Of a DNA stretch of 64,000 bases, positions 57,081 through 64,000 are shown one piece after another. The translations under genes were made by a program, and so were the position numbers. Where the stretch lies: the NCBI GenBank assembly GCA_038503065.1, contig JBCAMK010000017.1, positions 620,001-684,000 of the forward strand, in the 5' to 3' direction. The notes below the pieces were generated by a model, which saw only the letters and a list, made by a program, of their open reading frames with translations, did no database searches and was not told the DNA's origin. The stretch is from Paragyromitra xinjiangensis. Its lineage: Eukaryota; Ascomycota; Pezizomycetes; Pezizales; Discinaceae. How positions within the stretch are numbered: position 1 is the first letter of the stretch; each line of letters begins with the position of its first letter.

Positions 57081-60000
57081 CTATGCCACGCAACCACGAA
57101 TTACTCCCAAAACTTCCTTCTGTTCGTTACCATTCTGGCAAGCGCACTGCAGAGTCCCACCCTCCTCAAGATGGAGTCTGACGCTGTGGGGAAGTTCCTG
57201 TTCATCCACATCTGGCAGATCCACAAATCGGACCTCTGTCGGGATGTGATATCTTCTAGTTTGGGGGGAATTCTGTAGATCCTGTCAGTTCAATATTGTC
57301 ATTCACAAGATAGAGATTATATAATCGTACCTCATCATCTGTCAGGGACAGGAAAAGCCACCCATCCGAATCGATCTTCAGGCATCGCCGTCTCCATAGC
57401 ATAGTGTCTGGAAGCTGAACATTGATCCATCCAGCCAACAAATAAGTTTTCTTCGCCGGTTGAGCAGGAGCCACAGGAGCCACCGGGGCTGGTGTCTCCT
57501 CTTTAGGTTTCAGGTTCTTTAAAGATGTGCTCATCCTCTTCAAGAAATTGGGGCTCTTTGGTGGCTTTGATGTGGTTGGGGACTTGGACTTTGACCGCTC
57601 CCTCGACGAACCAGAACTTGAAGCCGAACCCCGCCTTTCCTTCTCTTTATCCTTCTTACTCTTTTTCGAACTGGCGGTGGACAGAGTTGGGCTAACGGCG
57701 TTTTCAGGAAGCTCCCCGAGGTCTTTCGAACTCGAGGACCTTGACAAAATGCCCCTATCAATGCTTTGACGCCGAGAAGATGACGCCGAAGGAGGGCCCA
57801 CGTCGATGCTCTTGCGTCGAGAAATTGAGTCAGGTGACAATGCATCAACACTAGATCTTCGGCTGAAACTAAGAGGACTCTTCCTACTCTTAGCGGACTC
57901 TGGAGCTGGAGCTGGAACCGGGGCCGGGACCGGGGCCGGAGTTGGGACTGGAGCTGCAACTGGAGCTGCAACTGGAACTGGGACTGGAATAGGGACGGAG
58001 GGTACAAGTTGGGGTTGTGGGCTCCCTTTTTCATCTCTGGTGATCTGAGTAGTCACCTGCAGCTCAGGTCTGTTATTCCTCTCAATTATCTCCATTTTCG
58101 GCAACGGGCTCGACTTTGGTGGGGTTAATTTCGAGAGTTCTGGAAATGATGGCGTTAATGCTACTGGTCTCAGCGAGGATGTCAATCTCGCCAGCGAGTC
58201 TCCAGGTGCCGTTGAAGGGGGGGTAGGTGTGGCTGAGCGAGAGGATGTTGGACGCATAGGAGGAGGGGGGTTGGACATCCTTCGCAGCGCGACTGGAATG
58301 TTCACACTGGTTGGGCGAATTGTATTGAACTGCGGTGCCATCGGTGTTGGAGAACTAGATCGGCTTCCGGAAGCAGATTTGGCAGCCGCGGCAGCCTTCT
58401 GAACCGACAACATTTCCAGTTGTCGTATTCGCTGAGCAACACCCCCACCTCCACCACCCGGACCCTTTCGCGTGATTGTTGGAGGTTTTACCGGATCTCT
58501 GGTAGGCTTGAGAAAAGGTGCGGAAACGGATCTTGCAGCTTCGACGACAGGTGTTTCATTTGAAGGAGCTCTGTCGGATGACCCAGGGCGATCAACCCTT
58601 TTGATCACCTTTGGAGCCGATTGTGATGGTTCAGGTGATGGAGGCTTAGCAGGCTGGGACGTGTGCGAGATCTTGATGATGCTTGGAATAGGTTGTTGTA
58701 TTGCCTTCATTGTTACATGTCTAGAGTCCATCATAATCGGAACTTCAGTGTGGTCGGGTTCAGTATCAACGTCAGAATCAGGCTCGCCTCGAACCTTGGT
58801 GCTCTCGACCGTTTGGTCATCCTCAGGTATGGATTCAGACGGCTTGTCTTCCTCAATAGAGTCCAGTGTTGTAACCTCTACCTCAAGTACTTGTTCCTCC
58901 ACTTCGACTACACTTGCCTCACTTGCCTCCTCTGATTCTTCGCTCATACTGCTTAACCTAGGTTCGGCCACTCGAGATACAATCCCATCCTCTTCTTCAT
59001 CATCATCTCTATCAGTTTCTGCAATTGACCTTGCTTCGTCAGACTCCTTCATGTTTGGAGAGATGTCCAAAGTGGTGGACTCCTCGTCCCGTCTCGCTTG
59101 TTCTTTCAATTCGGGCATCATTGTTTTCCTTCTTAGTTGCAATGCTTTCATCAACCTCTGTTTCTCAGGAGTTAGTACAGGTGGCCCGTCTTGCGGGGGG
59201 TTCGGCGACAAAGACCGAACTGGGGGAGGTGGAGAAGAATCGATCTCGGTTGCAATAAGAAACAGGGGCGTTGTAGGAGCTTCCGCAATTGATTGTTGTG
59301 ACCGTAGAGATTCGTTAGACAGAGATCTGTTTCTAGGCTCCTTAGACTTCCTTGGGGGGATGTTGACAGATTTAGGAACTGACGCGACAGGTCGAATTTC
59401 CTGATCGGGACCGGGGAAGGTTTTTGAACGTTCCCCTGAACTATGAGGTCGTTTTATCGGTTCAACAGGACGCGGGCCGAGTCGAACCTTTTCTTTAGGA
59501 ATCCAATTGTATCCGTAAAGGTCGGTTGTTGATGGTCTGGGTGCTGAGCCGCTCGACTTTCTTCGGGGTTCGAGTGAGTCTCGTGAAAAGGAGGCACTCA
59601 GGGGCGACCCGAGAAGATCCCTGTCCCCATCGAGAAATACAGGAGAACCAGGTCCGCCATCTGTTATTGACGAATCATGTGCGGTAATCACCACCGCCAA
59701 GCCTTGACCGTTCTTCCCTTTTCCATCCACCGTGCCGAAGGTCATAGGCGAACCAGCACTCAACGCGGTCGCAGGCGGCTCCTCCTCATCTGCCGACTCG
59801 GCAATATCCGTTAATCGTCGCGCACGAAGGGAACTATTCGAAGACGAGATAGAAGCAGTTGCAGTATGCGTCGAGCATGCTGACGTCAATGCATTATCGC
59901 GTAGTTCTTTAGGAGATGTTATTGAGAAGGTAGTATCGTTTGGTATGAATCTTTCAGCGACTGATTGGAAGTGAACCTGTGACCGAGCTGTAGAAAAAAA

Positions 60001-60403
60001 ATTGTTACTTTTGTAAGTACCAAGCCGAGGGTAGTTGTAGCTTACCTTTCAAAACCCGTGAAGTATCCTCCGGAACATACTTTACCAGAATATTCCGCCG
60101 CCGAAACCGTATGAAACCGTATAATGGTGAGTCTTCCGGTTCCCTCGCAGCAGCCTCTCGCATCTCCTCCGTCCCATTGGCCCCTTGACATAGTAGCTCG
60201 ACATCATCTCGGGAAACATACTTGATCCAAAACCTAAAACGTCCATCACATTCTCTGTCAGCAAAAGCTCCTGACGGCATTCCCGTTCGCTGCCGAAATG
60301 AAGCAAAAAGATATTGACGAGTTACGTACCAGCTACCAGGCTCTGCGCAAGCCTTCCCAAAAGCTTCTGTCAATACTGGTGCATCTAAGCCGTTGAGCGA
60401 CAT
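57081..60403 (-). CDS. ADF-H (cofilin-type) domain protein with long disordered middle and C-terminal PH-like domain
   Basis: Four exons are inferred: 60403-60330, 60233-60046, 59987-57331 and 57281-57081, giving about 1039 aa. The start MSLNGLDAPVLTEAFGKACA and the next exon (FWIKYVSRDDVELLCQGANG, SPLYGFIRFRRRNILVKYVP) fit an ADF-H fold, which binds actin or Arp2/3. Exon 3 is mostly disordered, with Ser/Pro/Glu blocks and a Pro-Val-Ala tract (PVPVAAPVAAPVPTPAPVPA). The C-terminus (YLLAGWINVQLPDTMLWRRR, CLKIDSDGWLFLSL) continues over the last intron into DVDEQELPHSVRLHL and GTLQCACQ and looks like a PH-type module. This N-ADF-H/C-PH layout is known to me only from uncharacterised fungal proteins. 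A role at actin patches or polarity sites is inference. The frame is intact. Confidence 0.78.
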
Positions 60404-63400
60404 TGTACCGCCGTCTCTGGTAATGTAAGCCTACTAGGATGAAAAATGAGCGAATGAATGTTTGTATAGATGTTGTCGTCGTTGTCGTAGTAAGGCTATG
60501 CTCTGCTGCCTGGAGATCTTCTCAGGGGTTGGATAGGTTGGTTTGGCTTGTCCAAGTGCCCACCACAACCACGAGGGGGGATTCGTTTCGATGATATGTC
60601 AACAGGGAAGCCACCACGGGCACGATGGAAAGGTATGTGAGCGAAGGACAGTCGAAGAATCTGACAAGGAGAATTTCACAACAACACACACGGGCGCCCA
60701 GATTGCCAGCCCTGGCTCTTCTAATTGGTTGACAAGCAGCCAGTATCTAAAAGGGGGGTTTTCGGTACAGCGCAGAGAGGCACGGGAACGCACGCAGCTG
60801 GTGAGAGCTGTAACTCTGTATAGAAATAGTGGCGAGAAGAGGAAAAGAACCTAAAAGAGAGAAAAAAAAGAAAAGAGGGATGAAGGATGACCCTAGCGAT
60901 TTTCTATTCTACAACACTCCTATGGATATTCCGAACGGCTGGAAGCAGCCAGGAGATGCCAGGGATGCGAAATGCGAAAGCCGACAAGAGATGCCTGGCG
61001 TTGATTGGCAGAAAATGGGATGCCCTTTTGGCGAATATGCAGATGCAGGGCGGCAAGGCACCGATTCCTGCACAAAACCCAACCGCTGCAGCACCCGAGC
61101 ATCAAGGAACCGTTGTTACGATTCAGGTCAACAGCGCTCACTCGTCCAACAGCAACACCGCCCTAGATCACCGTTAATATCGTGACACTTATCAAAGTAG
61201 AATCCCATCTGGTAAACGATAGAAACACCTCTGTTTCCTCTTAGCAGGCTCGTTTCAAGACATCAGTGAAGTCTTCAGGAAGTTCTTTCGTTCTCTCGCC
61301 TTGAATCTCTGGATAATAGTCTCGCCCTCGTGGGTCCCCTGCTCTTGGCGCCACCAAGCGCTAAAGCCTCCAGTCACCGCACAGTCCTCGCTCTCTCTCA
61401 CCAACTTGACTTCACCCGGGAACGAGGAAAGATAGTTTTCCTGCCCGTTTGTGCAACAATTTATCTACACCAATTGATCACATCCCAGAAGGCTTACATT
61501 TATCAAAATGGCGGCAGATACTATCAGTCAAATCAGGTTTTGATTGGCGGGAAACCAATCCCATTACTCGAAGTTCCAGGCTCTGCTCTCGAATTCATTG
61601 GCTGTCACAGGACATTGACAATTATTCGTTTATCTGTTAAAACAGTATCGTGGTCTAGGCACCCTATCAGTTTCTGGGAACGAGAGGAAATGAAAATGAG
61701 TAATCGAGACAGCGACACACTGAAAAAAAGATATCTTCATGCTCAACTATATCTACAGATTGATACAGAAAAACTTGGCCAAGAAATGACGCGATAGTAC
61801 TAATAAGACAATACCGATGTCGTCAACCGGCCTTGACCGAAATCCTGTGGCTGAAGCGGATAATAGATCTTCAAGATGTCATGAAACTTGAAGCTTAACT
61901 AGATGATGGTGGCTGAGAGACATATCGTAGCCTCCAGGTCAATAAACATCTCGTTTCACGATAAATTGCACCATGGAGTGCGCAAGTATTTGCAATTGTA
62001 ACCCACCCGTGTTTGCGCGTCTGCCCCTCGTGTGATCTTTCACAGGGAGTGCACGGTCATCGAAACCCGTTCACATTGTGCCAATGCGACCAAACTCGAG
62101 TATGTGGGACCTGTAGCCCGTTTTACCGGCCTGTCACAAGGACGTCGGACTTCTTTCTGGGCTTACCAACTATCGCGCCTTATCGTCATTATCGGGCCAC
62201 TGCTCCGATTCGGTTGCCCGTGATAATACGGACTTTACTGTAAAAGCAAGAGGGAAAAGAGGATTCTCGTGGTGTTGGATTGTGCAAACAAACGAGGAAG
62301 GCATGACACATGGCGGCTATCATCCCACGCGCGGCTATCAGTTGAAAGGCTACAGGACAGCACCCGCAGAAGCCAAGCGAAAAGAAAGTATGCTGCTGAT
62401 TCCCGGGGCCCAAAGCTCACAATCCCGTACCACGAAGGCTGTCTATGACCATACAGGAGTCATACATCTGCTATCACATCAAATCGGTTCCATGGGACTC
62501 TCTGTTTCGTTTGCAATTGATAGCCTAGACCTAGGCTCATATCACCCCCTGCATTCAGCCACTGCTATTCAGAAAGGGAATTCCTCCGTGATCCGCTCTA
62601 ACTTTCAAATTCGAGATCACCAAGTTATCCAGGTTCAACACATTTTTTCACCAGGAGTAATATTAATCGGTATATAGCCCTCTCCTCGTACTGTTATCCG
62701 AGGTGTCGTCTCATCTCATCTCATGTGCAAGGCACAAAATGCAGTCGATGCCGTTTGATCGCACAGGCAAGCCTTTTCACCCCACCATCATGCCGAGTTC
62801 TCGGTTGGTTGCGAGTTCCACCTCCTTTCCCCAACTCGCTTAGCATCAGATAGAGGCTTCCCACGATGTTACATCCTAGCTACCACACCCAAGAAACTGC
62901 TTCACGCACACATAAATTGCCCCGGAGTTTTTGGCCCGCACGTGGCCGGTTGGCGTCCATATTTTAAGGTGCTATGTTAACCTTGACTGCAGTCTGCAGC
63001 TGCTGCACACTGCACTCCGCGATATGTATGGGTTTTAGCAGGTTATATGTGCCACATTTACTAAACGGTAGTTGGAGTTGATAGAACGGGACACAGCCCA
63101 TCTATATTCGGTTATGTGTACCGGCCTCGGAATTTTTTTTGCTCAGGATGGAGCCGAATTCGGTTGTACGACTGAGCAAGGCTGATACAAACGTGGAGAT
63201 GTGGAGATACCGGTTGAATACCCCTTTCACAGGCATAATGGCAGGATCCGTTTCGTATCCGGGGAACATGTAATGACCTCGTGAGCAGCTAGCAAATGGT
63301 AATTCACGATTCGCGTCTTCGAAAATCACGATCTAGTCAAGGGTGCCAAATTCCGCACGAACTCCGATGAATCGGCCGGATTTGGACTTGCGATTCAAGA

Positions 63401-64000
63401 ATACTTCTCGAGAAAATAACCGGCGACGACTTCGTCCTCGGATCGGCGTGGGGTTAGATTCATTGGAAGCAGTAGACGAGAAATGCGGTATTTAATCGGG
63501 AGTTTGACGATAAAACTATGGCCGCCGGAATATCATGCGGAATCGTGGCTTATTACTGATCTTACGGTTGACGGCAGGATGTATTGACGCTCTACCATAC
63601 TTACAGGAAGCTTGTCGATGTGGCTGGCATAGAGTAAGGTTTTGCGCCCAATATTAGCTTAGTGTTTTTAGTGGATAGCTAAAATATTTGCTGTTGGAAT
63701 AATGATTAGTAACAGTACCCGATGCTTTTTTCTATAGATGAAACAAACTCATGGCGAGTCACTCGGTCGACAAAATACACGGCTCGGGCCGTGGATTTAG
63801 TACCGGGAGATCTCCGGAGGGAATAGTATATGGGATGGTAGGTGTTTAGGTATTTTATGCTCGGTTAAGCTATATATGAGACGTTTGAGGTACCGAAAAT
63901 CAACCGCTAAGGGGGGGGTTGAGGATATAATTGTGATTTTTCTTGCTTCCAGAGGCAATCGGTAGTTTTACTGGCCTATTAAGACAACCTATCATACATG
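60404..64000. other. 3.6-kb terminal region without a supported gene
   Basis: The part next to 60403 is the presumed promoter of the ADF-H gene, with a GTTGTCGTCGTTGTCGT stretch near 60472-60488. The longest frames (61330-61797 and 62282-62677) lack family features, and the first lacks an ATG start. A small match to the MFS relic lies at 63623-63640 (see findings). A gene may begin beyond the window. Confidence 0.45.

Noticed and set aside
58472..59404. 310-residue plus-strand frame
   Set aside because: Antisense to the disordered region of the ADF-H gene. It lacks an ATG start and is Ser/Gly-biased, as expected from the complementary codons.
61330..61797. 155-residue frame in the terminal region
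   Set aside because: It starts with GTG, has no motif and no splice-supported extension.
1..64000. CRISPR arrays, bacterial operons, rRNA or tRNA genes
   Set aside because: No regularly spaced direct repeats. The intron-rich fungal genes make CRISPR and operons implausible, and no cloverleaf with A and B boxes was recognised by eye; a tRNAscan-SE run would settle the tRNA question.

Overview
The window looks like nuclear DNA of a filamentous ascomycete (Pezizomycotina). The evidence is genes with several short GT-AG introns (about 44-100 nt), fungal-specific families (DUF3433, fungal NACHT/ankyrin NLRs, Dug3, Mgm1, Csl4, Pol12), long pyrimidine-rich leaders and small TIR elements. The class cannot be fixed; the many F-box/ankyrin proteins hint at Pezizomycetes or a nearby early-branching class (weak inference). 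All exon boundaries were inferred by hand from reading frame, splice signals and family resemblance.

Layout. 0-2.2 kb: a two-PH-domain protein. 3.6-6.3 kb: a graveyard of three broken metabolic genes: a 5'-truncated MFS transporter and a 5'-truncated aldo-keto reductase facing away from each other across one junction, then the reductase-domain tail of an NRPS-like enzyme. This looks like a decayed biosynthetic cluster. 7.3-9.6 kb: a DUF3433 membrane protein. 12.1-15.1 kb: MGM1, the mitochondrial inner-membrane dynamin. 15.6-17.5 kb: a TPR-array protein. 19.7-21.6 kb: a six-exon cytochrome P450. 22.9-28.7 kb: a 13-exon NACHT-ankyrin NLR. 29.0-31.1 kb: POL12 (DNA polymerase alpha B subunit). 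32.6-36.9 kb: two F-box/ankyrin genes. 38.3-41.1 kb: a broken TPR-CHAT-family gene lacking its CHAT domain. 41.9-43.1 kb: DUG3. 47.1-50.7 kb: a second NACHT-ankyrin NLR with one frameshift. 51.4-52.7 kb: a CRAL-TRIO (Sec14/Pdr16-like) protein. 55.2-56.0 kb: CSL4 (exosome). 57.1-60.4 kb: a long ADF-H protein. 60.4-64 kb: no supported gene.

Two kinds of DNA are interleaved. Housekeeping genes (MGM1, POL12, DUG3, CSL4, CRAL-TRIO, ADF-H) are intact with ordinary structures. Between them sits an accessory set of NLRs, ankyrin, TPR and CHAT-family proteins, several of them broken, together with short TIR elements and hairpin repeats. Such proteins belong to families linked to fungal non-self recognition and regulated cell death, so 15-51 kb reads as a turnover-prone immune-like island.

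The most striking observations are these. Both NLRs encode the Walker A loop on a 25-nt micro-exon with identical flanking intron phases. The ankyrin array of the first NLR is built from consecutive phase 0-0 exons. The ankyrin array of the second holds a near-identical 396-bp tandem duplication. Two inverted copies of a 46-bp repeat flank the F-box/ankyrin pair. In DUG3 an intron splits the codon of the catalytic Cys2.
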